Source of the DNA: Blakeslea trispora
Taxonomy: Eukaryota > Mucoromycota > Mucoromycetes > Mucorales > Choanephoraceae
Direction of reading: 5' to 3'
Assembly (NCBI GenBank): GCA_025331445.1
Contig: JAIWNE010000052.1
Location: forward strand, 155,915-219,914
Length of the DNA: 64,000 bases
Part shown: positions 47,715 through 58,056 of the stretch, piece after piece
Layout of the letters: every line of letters starts with the position of its first letter
Position numbering within the stretch: the first letter of the stretch is position 1
Notes under the pieces: model-generated
What the model was told of the DNA's origin: nothing
The model's database searches: none
What the model saw: the letters and a program-made list of their open reading frames with translations, nothing else
Made by a program: the position numbers and the translations under genes

Positions 47715-49075
47715 ACTAGCGTTCATACAAGTAGGATTTACTACACAGCGACTAATAGAAAAGAGTCCAATAAAAAAAAATGTCAAAAACTGTATGGAAA
47801 ATATAATCAAGTGTTACGAAAGGGACCAATATGAATATATTGATTTAAGCTTTTTCTTTGTATTTATGCTTTATTTTCATGAACTGTTGCAGAATGAATG
47901 ATGGCTTGAGAAGAAACTAAATGCAACAACCAACTATTTTAAAAAAAAACTTTTTGCTTTACTATTGAAAATGCTTTTAGTTTTAAACAAGCTTTTCTTC
48001 TTCAATTCTTCAAATTGACCCTCTTTTCTTTTGTAAATCTATAGCACCTGTGGATTGAAGCAAGATACAGCCACCTGCTCCGCCTTCCATGTCACAGCAA
48101 GATAAATATCCTAGTCAGAATCCTGCTGCTCAGGGTTCATCTACAAGTTAAAAGTAGTAGTATAATGACATTAAATATTTTATGCAGCTAGTAGACATTA
48201 CACACTTTGTAAGATACAGATGATGTTGGGCCAAAGACACATGGTATTTATAGTAGTTCGGTTGTCATGCCAAGCAAAAAATAATAGTTGTCGTCTATTT
48301 ACATACAGTTACAAACAAAAAAGCTGTGTTCAACAGAAATTTTGATTGAAGTTTTTCGCATCTCTCAGGCAGTTATTGATGCCAATGACAGTCAATTTAA
48401 ATATCAAAAGCTACTTTTCTTCTTTTATTTCTTTAAGACTATGTTCTGAGCTACATTTACATTGAATTTGAGAAGACAAGATCCTTTCTTAGGCTTACGA
48501 TGTTTATTGCATGATACAGTTTGATTGTCTGCATTTCAAAAAAAAAATTAAAGTTAAATGCATCTTTTTATGAGGGACTGTATCTCTTCTTGTCATCTTT
48601 CTAACCTGATTCTCAAGCAATTCTTTTATCAGGGGTTATTTCTGTTTAGATTTTTCGCATCATTGCTATTACAAGGACAACCATAATGCATGAAGTTTGA
48701 AATTGGGATAACTAATCCGGTGCTTTTTGCTGATCTAGTCGTATATGGTTTGTCCTCTAACAAATTCGAGTTGAGTAGTGCAGTTTATCAGAATTTGATC
48801 TTGTGTGTCTTACCTCTGCAGGGTCTATACCCAAAGCTCTTGCTCAGTCCAGAATTACTGTTAAAAAAAAAGCTTCGGTCAAGTTATTTTGCTTTTTACA
48901 GTCTTGAGACGCATAAGGAGTGTAACGGAAATGTTAAATTTTATTACACAGAACAAAGAAACGCAATATTACATTTTGATTGGGTTTTATTTTACTGCTC
49001 TACTCATTTTGTGAATAAATAATTTCCAGAAAAAAATTGTTATCGTTTTCTTTGTTCAAAAGAAAAAAAGAAAGC
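47715..49075. other. Intergenic spacer
   Basis: Mostly AT-rich. A 110-codon ATG frame (48690..49022) has no recognisable motif and I do not call it. Around 48087..48150 a short coding-like piece (MSQQDKYPSQNPAAQ) resembles the start of a Pro/Gln-rich CYSTM-type protein, but no continuation was found. Confidence 0.5.
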
Positions 49076-50457
49076 ATGCTTGCCATTAACTCGAATCAAA
49101 GAAAGCCACCATTTTTCAGCTGTATCTTCTTTATTTGCTTTCTGCTCTTCACTTTATGGCCGACAAATAACAACCTGTCTTCACTTGTACATCCTAATCT
49201 ACCTGACCCTCTTCAACCACCTGCTTGGAGAAACTCAACTCGAGTCAATGCTGCTCTAGTCATTCTAGCCCGAAACAAGGAACTGGATGCACTCCGAAAG
49301 ACAATGCAACAATTGGAAGCGCGCTTTAACTCTAAATTCAGTTATCCATATGTCTTTTTAAACGACGAACCATTCACTGATGAATTCAGAGAATTGACCA
49401 CTTCTCTTACTCAAGCCGAGACACACTATGGTAAGCTCATTCACTGATTTATCTTTTTATATGTGTATGTATGTATATATGTGTTTGTATGTATGTGTAT
49501 TTATTTTCATCTAAAAGGCTTAATACCCGAGGAGCATTGGAGTTATCCTGATTGGATTGATATTGAAAAAGCAGACCGACAAAGGAAAGACATGGGTGAG
49601 CAGGGTATTATTTATGGAGACAATCTATCGTATCGGCATATGTGCAGGTAAAAACAACCTAGGGAGAAAGCTTAAATGAAAAAAAAAAAGACTAATGATA
49701 TGCTCTTTTCATTCTCCTTCTTTAAAAGGTATAATAGTGGCTTCTTTTATCGACATCCCTTGTTGACCAGCTATGACTTTTATTGGCGCGTTGAGCCTAG
49801 TGTGGAGTTCTTTTGTGACATAGATTATGATCCTTTTTTGTACATGAAGCGGAACAATAAAAAGTATGGTTGGACTATCTCTCTTCTTGAATATGAGGCT
49901 ACCATCCCTACTCTATGGAGCACTGTCAAGGAATTCATAAAGGAGCACCCAAACATGATACCCAAACACAACCTGATTGACTTTATCTCCAATGATTATG
50001 GCCGATCTTACAATCTATGTCATTTTTGGAGCAATTTTGAAATAGGAGACCTTCGCTTCTTGAGGAGCCCAGAGTACGCTGCATTTTTTGATTATCTGGA
50101 TCGATCAGGAGGCTTCTTTTATGAAAGGTAAGGTTACTCTATACAGCACTCTTGAGAAGAGATGACTAACAATTGATCAAAAGATGGGGTGATGCACCAG
50201 TTCATTCAATTGCAGTAAGCCTCTTTTTGAACAAGTCTGAAGTCCATTTCTTTGATGATATTGGCTATAAGCATGATCCGTTCATGCATTGTCCTGTAGC
50301 AAGAGAGCTTCAAAAGAAATGCCATTGTAATGCGGAGGAAAGCTTTGGTAAGTTAGTTGTTAGTCCTCTTTTTAAAATTTAGAAACTCATTTTGATCTCT
50401 CAATGACCAGACCTTACAGAGAACTCTTGTATGCATAGATGGGTTAAATTAACTTAG
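49076..50457 (+). CDS. GT15 alpha-1,2-mannosyltransferase (KRE2/MNT1 family)
   Basis: Five exons: 49076..49430, 49518..49647, 49729..50127, 50184..50347 and 50411..50457, giving 364 aa. It is a type II Golgi protein: a short cytoplasmic tail, one anchor ([17 protein letters not shown]), a stem, then the catalytic domain. GT15 phrases are [112 protein letters not shown] and KCHCN. These enzymes add alpha-1,2-mannose to O- and N-glycans with GDP-mannose and Mn2+. The true C-terminus ([16 protein letters not shown]) is coded by a small last exon. It sits 1.4 kb downstream of the mannosidase gene. Confidence 0.93.
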
Positions 50458-50925
50458 AGCTGTCGAGCTGATACACACTTCTCTCTCCCTCCCCTTTTTT
50501 TTGGAGCAATTAGAATTACAATTTACCTATTAACTTTATTTTGTCAACAAAATCAACATTTATAATAAGAGGGATATGTGTGTGTAACATGAGCGATAGA
50601 ATTTGAACATCTTTCAAGCTGTATTCATGAATGGTAAAAATATATGGCAACAATAAAATACCAATAGTCCTATAAGGATTCTTTCCCTTTCTGTCTGATG
50701 GGAATACATATGAGTGTTATCCATTGACACTCCAGTAGATACAGGCTGTTAGAGATTGTATATAGACTACTGCATCATTATTCCACTTGACAGAATAAAA
50801 GCATTCTCTTGTTTTTTTTTGTTATACCTATAGGAGAGCTTCAGTCGATTCAGCAAAAATAGCCCTTCTGTTGATAGCTACCAACGAATGAAAGGCTTTC
50901 ATCATCCTTTCAGTCATCTTTGGGA

Positions 50926-50959
<34 letters not shown>

Positions 50960-51147
50960 AAAATCTGTTGTGCCCCTTTCTTTTCCTTCCCTTAGTTATC
51001 GAATAGACTGTTTGTTTCGTAAAGTTGAACAATGCACTCATGGTTTGAGTGGGCACGGCTGTTATGTCTGAAAGAGAGAGCGAGAGAGAGAGAAGATTTA
51101 GCAATTTAAGACAGATGAAGTCTATGTAACACTTACAGCCTTGCTCA
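50458..51147. other. Spacer downstream of the GT15 and Fanzor genes (convergent)
   Basis: It holds the 3' flanks of both genes. On the minus strand it is the 3' side of the Fanzor gene, where a guide RNA would be expected. A CT/GA-rich run lies near 51069-51094. No TIR could be paired with the far side of the Fanzor gene. Confidence 0.45.
50928..50957. repeat. Poly(T)/poly(A) tract of 30 bp
   Basis: An unbroken run of 30 T on the plus strand, the longest homopolymer in the window. It lies 190 bp past the Fanzor stop and reads as A30 on the Fanzor sense strand. I see no matching target duplication, so a retrotransposition origin is not shown. Confidence 0.95.
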
Positions 51148-53097
51148 TCACGCTTCGCGTGCAGCCAATACACTGCTTCTTGTACAAAAGGATGCTGTTT
51201 TGTGATTAGATTCAGTGTTAGAGTGACTGATGGTTTGAGAAAAAACAGGAAGAGTTTGCTGGAACAGCAAAGTTGTCATTCCGAAAATGGCAATAGCAAA
51301 GGCAGACACTTTATCTCTGAAGGTTGTGTTACGACCGTGACGAGCAGAAGGGCACTTGGAATTATAGCAGATAAAGGTACCTTTGATTTCTCTATAAGCT
51401 ATTTTGTCTTGTTTGATAATGCGCGATCTTGCATGAGTGAGCTTGTTGAAGCAATACACACAAGTCTGGGAAGTATAGTTTTCATTTGTGATACAGACAG
51501 TCGTATATCTTGCATGCCGATTTTGTTTCCAAATACCACCATATCTAAGATGTCCTCTAATTCTGGAACCTATCCCAAAGCCACGATCACCAATCATCAT
51601 CAACAGTTTCTTTCTTTGTATTTCTTTCCCTTTCTTCTTGACATCTTTCTTTTTCGGTTTAGGGTTTGTAAATTCCCTTTCGCGAGAGCAAAGGCGGTCC
51701 TTGATTTTCTTGGTAGAGTATTCCTGCTTCATGGCCTGTTTAGATCTTTGTGGAGAATCATAAAAGTTCCTGACTGTCTGTCTATTGGCTTGCAAAAAAT
51801 GATAGTTTGTCTGGATTGCTTCTACGGAACTTGCATTGGATAAACTTTTTTCGGACAACACCTTCTCAGCTTCAATCAAATTCACATCATTTGCCTTTTT
51901 AGCAGCAAGCTTGTGTCTGTAGTTCAAGTTTTGGCTTCCAAAGTCAATGTCTTCAGCGTTGATGACAGTGGACGACGGCAAAGGCTGAAATTCTTCTTCT
52001 TGTTCTTCAGTAGTAGTCAAAGCAGAAAACCTGTTGTAGAGCTTCAGATGGTAAGTGTATTTTTGAATGGAAACTGGCACTGATTCAGTCATTTTAACAA
52101 CACCATTGTCTGTGCCGGAGAAGGTGAAATTTTTAGCAATAGTATCAGCGTCACCCATCAGTTGCACATCTTCAGCTTTAGCAATTGTAGGCTGGCCCGT
52201 GATCTGTTGCAGTTCTCTGGTCTGTCTGGGCGCTTTTTGATCTCTTTTTGTCAAATTTAATGCTCTTCTGCGGATATACAGCTGGTATCGCTGGTCTGCC
52301 AGTTCAGACTTGACTTGTTGAATAGCCAGAAACAACCTACTTCTCTCAGCCTTCAACCCATCAATGTACACCTTGATCTCATTTCTAGCAGCAGTAATCA
52401 ACTCTTCATCATTGTTGGCATGCGGACGTCGGATACGAGCTTGTATAGTTCTGACAATGTCTGCAATTCGTCTCTGAACACCAGTCATACATTCACCAAT
52501 TTGAGGACAACATACACCTGCCTCTTCTTCAGAATCACTACCCTGCACAACAGCAACTTCAGGTTCTAGATTAATTGGGTTTTTCCAGCCTTGCTTGGCG
52601 TTTTTGATCTGCAAACTAAAATCTTGATTGCTGAATTCTTTAAATCTGGTTTTCAGCTGCTTTGATAAACGGTTGGTGTTCCCCAAGAGTTCATCGACTT
52701 CTTGTCTCAAGGTTTCATTGTCTTTTTCACGCTCATTGAGAATATCTTGCCAAGTCGATTCAGGAATGTTGTATTGACGCTTTTGGCCTGTTACATCAGC
52801 AGTCTGCTTCATGGGCGCTTTCTCTTTGATACCAAGGATTCTGACATACTTACCACCAAGCAGCAAATGAAGATGATGAGCAAAAGCCAATTTGCGACGT
52901 CTGCATAACTGTTGTATTCTATCAATCCTGAAAAAGGCATTGAAGACAGCATCTTTATGATTAATATATTCCAAAGGGCCCCTAATGACTCTGTTGTCAT
53001 AGCCGAAAAATGTCATTTTGTTGTCATCATGCTCGCAGAATGTCTTGAATAACGAAAATGTATCCAATCTTAAGGACTTTTGAGTTGCAACAGGCAT
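51148..53097 (-). CDS. Fanzor (eukaryotic TnpB-like RNA-guided nuclease homologue)
   Basis: From the first in-frame ATG (53097) the product is 649 aa. The frame stays open upstream to about 53157. The N-terminal half holds helical, Arg/Lys-rich segments, a coiled coil (RQEVDELLGNTNRLSKQL) and two Cys-rich spots. The split RuvC nuclease core is complete: RuvC-I SGTDNGVV (Asp330), RuvC-II ITNENYTSQTC (Glu539) and RuvC-III FRDKVSAFAIA (Asp595). A zinc-ribbon pair C546-x2-C549 and C577-x4-C582 lies between the last two. MIGDRGFGIGSRIRGHLRYGG before RuvC-II is typical of Mucoromycota Fanzor-like proteins. Fanzors are reported OMEGA nucleases guided by an RNA made from their 3' side. A candidate 139-bp intron (53158..53296) could join an upstream exon ending SEKVSHLWNQ, but that upstream frame contains stops. 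Confidence 0.82.
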   Translation of the reverse strand: MPVATQKSLRLDTFSLFKTFCEHDDNKMTFFGYDNRVIRGPLEYINHKDAVFNAFFRIDRIQQLCRRRKLAFAHHLHLLLGGKYVRILGIKEKAPMKQTADVTGQKRQYNIPESTWQDILNEREKDNETLRQEVDELLGNTNRLSKQLKTRFKEFSNQDFSLQIKNAKQGWKNPINLEPEVAVVQGSDSEEEAGVCCPQIGECMTGVQRRIADIVRTIQARIRRPHANNDEELITAARNEIKVYIDGLKAERSRLFLAIQQVKSELADQRYQLYIRRRALNLTKRDQKAPRQTRELQQITGQPTIAKAEDVQLMGDADTIAKNFTFSGTDNGVVKMTESVPVSIQKYTYHLKLYNRFSALTTTEEQEEEFQPLPSSTVINAEDIDFGSQNLNYRHKLAAKKANDVNLIEAEKVLSEKSLSNASSVEAIQTNYHFLQANRQTVRNFYDSPQRSKQAMKQEYSTKKIKDRLCSREREFTNPKPKKKDVKKKGKEIQRKKLLMMIGDRGFGIGSRIRGHLRYGGIWKQNRHARYTTVCITNENYTSQTCVYCFNKLTHARSRIIKQDKIAYREIKGTFICYNSKCPSARHGRNTTFRDKVSAFAIAIFGMTTLLFQQTLPVFSQTISHSNTESNHKTASFCTRSSVLAAREA

Positions 53098-53296
53098 TGG
53101 GCAGATCTTACGACAGAACTTAGAGATATATTCAAAAAGTTTCACCCCAAAATTCAACTGTGATTGATAGCCATTCTACAAGAAATAGACTTGAATGAAT
53201 CAGGATGAGACTTTTGACATTTATTTCATATGTCTCAGAATGTATATTGCTGATGACTTTTAATAAAAAAAAACACAACACTCTGTAATCACAAAC

Positions 53297-53494
53297 TTGA
53301 TTCCATAAATGGGACACTTTTTCGCTTTTAGAAGGACTTTCTTCACTCTGTCAAACAAGTCAGAAAGTCCTCAAATGCTCATCCAAAACGATGCTACTCG
53401 AGAGCATATCTTTCATTGACTCCTCTGATAGTGTTCCTTAAACGAAATCCAGTTCTTGTAAGGATTGCAGGACGGTACTAGCTTCGTTTCTGAG
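53297..53494 (-). pseudogene. Decayed 5' exon region of the Fanzor gene
   Basis: Upstream of the candidate intron the minus-strand frame continues as protein-like sequence (STVLQSLQELDFV; MKDMLSSSIVLDEHLRTF; SPSKSEKVSHLWNQ) but contains TAA, TGA and TGA stops. No introns can be fitted that remove all three. It is either a broken N-terminus or unrelated to the nuclease. Confidence 0.4.
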
Positions 53495-53886
53495 ACAAGA
53501 CTTACTTCATTAGCTTGATTGTCTTACTCACTTTCGTTTCTTATTTGTAGACGAACAAGCTTTCAATCACTGTAATTTTCTTGATGAATCTCTTTGGTAG
53601 AAGAGAGAAAATTTTGTAGTTTTTAGTAATATTCTGTTTGAGCCCACTCATGAAAAGGCATTGCATGTGAAAGCTTAAATGAGCGACAGTAATAATAACT
53701 TTTATTGGCTAACAGTGTCCAAACGTATTGCTTATTGCTGACAGAGTAGTCCCCCAGACACAGCAGCCCCGCCCCTTTTAGTGTATAGCGGAAATTCAAA
53801 AAGAAGTCTACTATTTTTTTGGCCAACTGTACTGTACTTAAAAAAGCTTCTGGGGGCTTTTTTTTTTTTAATCTTTATTTAACATT

Positions 53887-54159
53887 ATGTCTGCACCTAA
53901 TCACTCTGCTGGAAAGCTTGTTAAGCATTTGCTTGCCAAGAATGGACCCATGACAACACAAGCCTTTTATAAATTTGTTCCAACTTATCCTCAAGAGTTC
54001 ATCAGCAAAACGCACTTGAAGACTAAAGTACTCAAATCACTTGAAGGCCAAGGCGTATTGTTCAAGAAGGTTAATCGAGAAGCAGCTCAACAAAAGCCAG
54101 TCTGGGAATGGCACTTTACTGACCTTTCATTGGCCGACAAATACAAGAACTTGATGTAA
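53887..54159 (+). CDS. Small conserved-looking basic protein, unknown
   Basis: Single exon, 90 aa, with a clear ATG context after a T-rich leader and a TATTTAACATTATG start region. The sequence is compact and basic: KLVKHLLAKNGPMTTQAFYKFVP, then SKTHLKTKVLKSLEGQGVLFKKV, then KPVWEWHF. It reads like a small helix-turn-helix or winged-helix fold and has the composition of a ribosomal or mitochondrial-ribosomal protein. I cannot name the family. It converges on the sphingomyelinase gene with only 66 bp between their stop codons. Confidence 0.65.
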   Translation: MSAPNHSAGKLVKHLLAKNGPMTTQAFYKFVPTYPQEFISKTHLKTKVLKSLEGQGVLFKKVNREAAQQKPVWEWHFTDLSLADKYKNLM

Positions 54160-54225
54160 ATAAACTGAATAAACCAAAAAAACTGTAATTATTATCTCTC
54201 TCGTTTTTTCTTTTTTATTACAGTT

Positions 54226-56028
54226 CTAAAGTACTTGAATATCACAGCTAATACCATAGTGGTCTAATTGTTTATACGTTAAAAGTTGTACATGTTGAAA
54301 CAGAATAAAGCTTACCGGAAATCTGTGTAAAACCTGTGTTTCGCTTCTCTTCCGGACTCATCTGATCATTTTCTTTGACCCAAAATTTCTCTACTCTAGG
54401 TTGCTTTAAGGTAGCTATGTGTGTGTCATTTCGGGTAGCTAAAAAGATACGATCAATACTCTGAACAGTCATCAAGACATCCCAATTGGTCAGCACTGTT
54501 TCAGCAGGTGTAAGTTCACCCTGATCATTGATCAGATAATCACCAAAAGTGACAGGATGGTAACCATAGTGATCATAGACTACATCAGTTAGGTTGTCGA
54601 GCTTCCAAGGATGTTCGAACCAGCGGTCATCTTTGGAGGTGCTGTTGAGCTTAGCTGCACCTGTGCCCCGAATGACATCCACCATCTTGATGTATTCAGG
54701 AGAACTCTCTTTGGATGGCTGAGTGATGGGTCTACCTGTTGGATGAATAGCTGCATCTACATTCAGGTCACCCACCACCATAATAGGATCTTGGTTGTCA
54801 TTGGCACGACTCGTGTCATAGATAAATTGATGTAAAATGGCAAATTGAGAGAGTCGGATAGCTGTATCATCTTCGTTCACTACATTGTTAAGATCATAAG
54901 AGGCTTGTGTATGTGTGGTATAGAGATGCACTTTTTTCTTGGGATTCAATTCAATATGAGCATGCAGTGCTCCTTTGATGGATAACCTTTTAGTAATAGT
55001 AAGAATGTATATCAAATTAGTTGACCTTAGCTTTCAATCAACACATCCTTTCTCTCTTACCAATCACTATGTTGCCCACGAGGATATTCAATCACATCAG
55101 CTTGGCGAATAGGGAACCGAGAGAGTATCAGCAAACCACCATCAACACCAATATTCCAAGGATATTTGCGAGGTGACTCTACATGATAGTTAAATCCTGA
55201 CTGTCTAGCAGTTGTTATCAGTCGATCTTTTCTCCTGGAGGCAAACGCAAAGGATTCTTGAAAGCAAATGACATCATATTCGGGTAAGATATACTTTTCG
55301 ATGTAAGCCAAACGATCATCTTTATAGTCCGACCAGTTGTTCTTGATCAAGGGAGGGCGCATAAATATGTTCAAAGTTAAAAACCGAGCAGTTGAGTTTG
55401 TTACCTTATCAGGATACAAAGGTGCAGGATAATCTGCAGGTGAAAAGAAGACGGAGCAAAACAACAAAAAGCTGAACAAGATCAATAAAAAGATAGACAA
55501 TACAATCAAGCCAATCCGATGCTTAGCTAAAACAGAAGGTAGAACAAAACGAGGACATTCGGGTAAACGATCTTTGATTGCATAATAATAATATGACCAA
55601 CAAGAGACGGACTCAGTGGAAAAGGTACTACTCGCAGTAGAATCGGTTCTCCTGTGCCGTCTTCCCAAACTAAAAATGGACCTACCACTACTGCTGCTGT
55701 TGTTATTGTTATGGATTGTCGGTAAATAAATGGGTTGATGCGTATTCCATTGAGGAATCTGGCGTAACCAATTAAAGAATCGACCAAAGACCGTCTTGGC
55801 AGGTGGATAAAGTTCATAAGGTGGAGGGTTAGATTGAACGCTGACGACGCTAGCTTCGTATGAATTTTGTATTGGCATCTCATCCCTTTCTTCTTCTTCT
55901 TCTGAAGGAACAGCACTATCTTCGTCATCATCATCGTGATAAGGCTCTGCTGGCATAGGTGGATCTATTTCTGCCTGCTCATTTTCAACTCTTTCGATCG
56001 TGGGTACTGCAGGTACTGAACTACTCAT
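54226..56028 (-). CDS. Neutral sphingomyelinase / inositol phosphosphingolipid phospholipase C
   Basis: Exons complement(55061..56028, 54316..54986, 54226..54263) give 558 aa. The open frame starts upstream at a GTG inside a pyrimidine-rich leader. The first ATG is at 56028. The N-terminal half is acidic and disordered with PPxY-like NPPPYELYPP, followed by one membrane helix (IGLIVLSIFLLILFSFLLF). The endonuclease/exonuclease/phosphatase fold has LTLNIFMRPP, CFQESFAF (metal Glu), DGGLLILSRFPI, VVGDLNVD and the catalytic SDHYGISC, which is completed only by the last 38-bp exon. Enzymes of this family (SMPD2/3, Isc1) cut sphingolipid head groups to give ceramide. The large N-terminal extension is unusual next to Isc1. 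Confidence 0.9.
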
Positions 56029-56905
56029 CCTAATGCAACTTTGGCAATAATAAAATAAAAACAAAAATGAAAAGAAAAATAAAGAGGAAAGAAAGAAAAA
56101 AAAACAATACTTGAAAGGAATTGCCACAATATGAAAAAGTAGAAGTCGGACTTTGGAAACAATGGCCTAACTGGTTAGATTTGCATACACTCAAATTAAT
56201 TGTTTAGTTACGCTTCTTAGACATAGATTTTGGAATATCAAGATTCAAATGTAAACACAAAGATACATGAGATAGATTTGCTCAATTTAGTTAAAGACGT
56301 ACTCTGATAAGCTTCCTTTTTATCTTCAGATATGTACAATTAGGCTTTGACATATTCACTTTAAAACATGCGGTATTCGAATTGAGTTTAAGCCAAGAGA
56401 AATAGACATCAACATATATAGGCGAAAAAATAAGGTACGTCTTTGAACATGCATTAATTCTAGTTCAAACAAATATGTAGGCATACCTTCTATCAGAATA
56501 ATATTACTTTATGTGGTTGCATTAAAAGAAATTCTAGTGTCAAGGCAAATCCTAACTAGAATTTGGTGAGACATACAGTATTAAAAAAAAAAAAATCATG
56601 AAACGTCAAATTCAATGGGTGTGCCACTCTGGCATGCCATTTTTTGCATTCACTTTTAAATAGAATATGATCCCCTAAATATTATGCTTTTGAGTTATGG
56701 ATATTGAGTTATCTTGCCATGAACTAAAGCTATCAATTCGTAGTACTTCTTTTGTTTTCTTGATACAATTCCTATACCTCACTGCTTAAAAGAGAGAATA
56801 GCTTCAACACAATATGCAGAATCAAATTAGTTTGCCAGGAATTGCGGTTGTTTGTTTGCGAAACAAGGAGTATGTCTATGTCTCGAATGAGACCAATAGA
56901 TTACC
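56029..56905. other. Intergenic spacer
   Basis: It lies upstream of the sphingomyelinase gene and before the Fanzor-like relic. Traces of decayed coding sequence may begin near 56820. Otherwise nothing is seen. Confidence 0.5.
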
Positions 56906-57460
56906 ATGTGTTTGACCTTAAAATACGATACCAAGGGCTTTTGGTTGTCCAGAATAAACTTCAAAGTTTACATCAAGAAACAAAAGGGTACTCGTGAAAT
57001 CGCAAAGAGCTTGCTGCATGGATGCAAGACATATGGTAACGATAGTACTGTTAGTTTTAGGTAAGCAATAAAACAAAAGCGAGGCAAATATGTTTGTTTA
57101 CCTTCCCCTACTAAAGATTATGATACAAAGCCAAACAAAACTGTTATTACTTATGAAAATGCAACATTTGGTTCTCCTGTGTAAGGAAAAATAGCTGCTC
57201 CTACAAAGCAAGTTACAGAAGCTATTCAAAAGATAACAAGATAAGATGACCATACCGAATTTGATTATGTAGATGAATATCTCACCAACCTAGTCTGCAA
57301 CAAATGTCAGACAAGGACATTGGAGAATGTAGTTGACAGAAATACATTGCGAAAAGTACATATGATCCTCAAATGTAAATCTTGTAGTACTGTATGGAAT
57401 TGCGATGTCTATGCTACCAAGAACATTTGCTATGTCTTCACTTATCAAGCTAATCGCTAA
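56906..57460 (+). pseudogene. Fanzor/TnpB-like relic (second copy, different subgroup)
   Basis: One continuous frame of 185 codons carries three in-frame TAA stops (57062, 57182 and 57242) and no frameshift. Recognisable pieces are KYDTKGFWLSR and KKQKGTREIAKSLLHGCKTYG, then ITYENATFGSPV (a GDASF-like strand), IAAPTKQVTEAIQ, and the end segment FDYVDEYLTNLVCNKCQTRTLE...LKCKSCSTVWNCDVYATKNICYVF. That last part is the TnpB/Fanzor zinc ribbon (CxxC...CxxC) and RuvC-III (N-x-D-V-x-A-x-x-N-I). The wording differs from the 51148 gene, so it is a separate lineage. RuvC-I was not found. The first stop overlaps a GTAAGC that could be a donor, but the other two remain. Confidence 0.75.
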
Positions 57461-58056
57461 GAGAAAAGACCGTTTATCTTTTAAAGACCATCCTCTTTAA
57501 CTCGGCAATCACAACATTGTCGTCCCCCTTGTAATCTAGAAGTGATTAGCAAAATGTGCTAATATTCAAACAAACTGGCATATTTATACATTTAAATCTG
57601 ATAACACTAGACAATTAAAAACGCCACACAACTCTGCAAACGTCAATGCAAATTCATTCTTTTCAGAGAATAGCTTTTCTTGATGACCATTACTCAGGCA
57701 TTCTAGTAGTAAGTAAATTGGCTGCTCGACATAAAAAAAAAAATGAGACAAAATAAAACGGGATAACAAGCATGATGATCTGGAGCACTTGAAACATACA
57801 CAAGGATATCTATTGTTATCATTGCTCCCAAATGTTTTCAGTCAATGCTCCAATCTAATTTCTTTCGGTATGCTTCAACTCAGTTTCGGCTAATGCTCTA
57901 ATAATAAAATGCGCTATTTCAGTCTCCTTCTCATCTCTTCTTTATTTTTGTTATAATTTTTTTTTTTAAAAAAACAGATAGTTGATTGTAGTGATTAAGA
58001 GTATGAAGAATCATATCGTAAACAAGATTATCTCCTGTTTATTTATCAAGTGACTA
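57461..58056. other. Intergenic spacer
   Basis: It follows the Fanzor-like relic and reaches the stop of the PHD protein gene (minus strand). No gene is supported. Confidence 0.55.

Noticed and set aside
48690..49022. 110-codon ATG frame upstream of the GT15 gene
   Set aside because: No recognisable motif, composition like translated AT-rich spacer, and it ends just before the GT15 start.
50928..50957. A30 tract after the Fanzor gene as proof of a retrotransposed copy
   Set aside because: No matching target duplication was found at the 5' side, no polyadenylation signal precedes the tract, and a candidate intron exists upstream.
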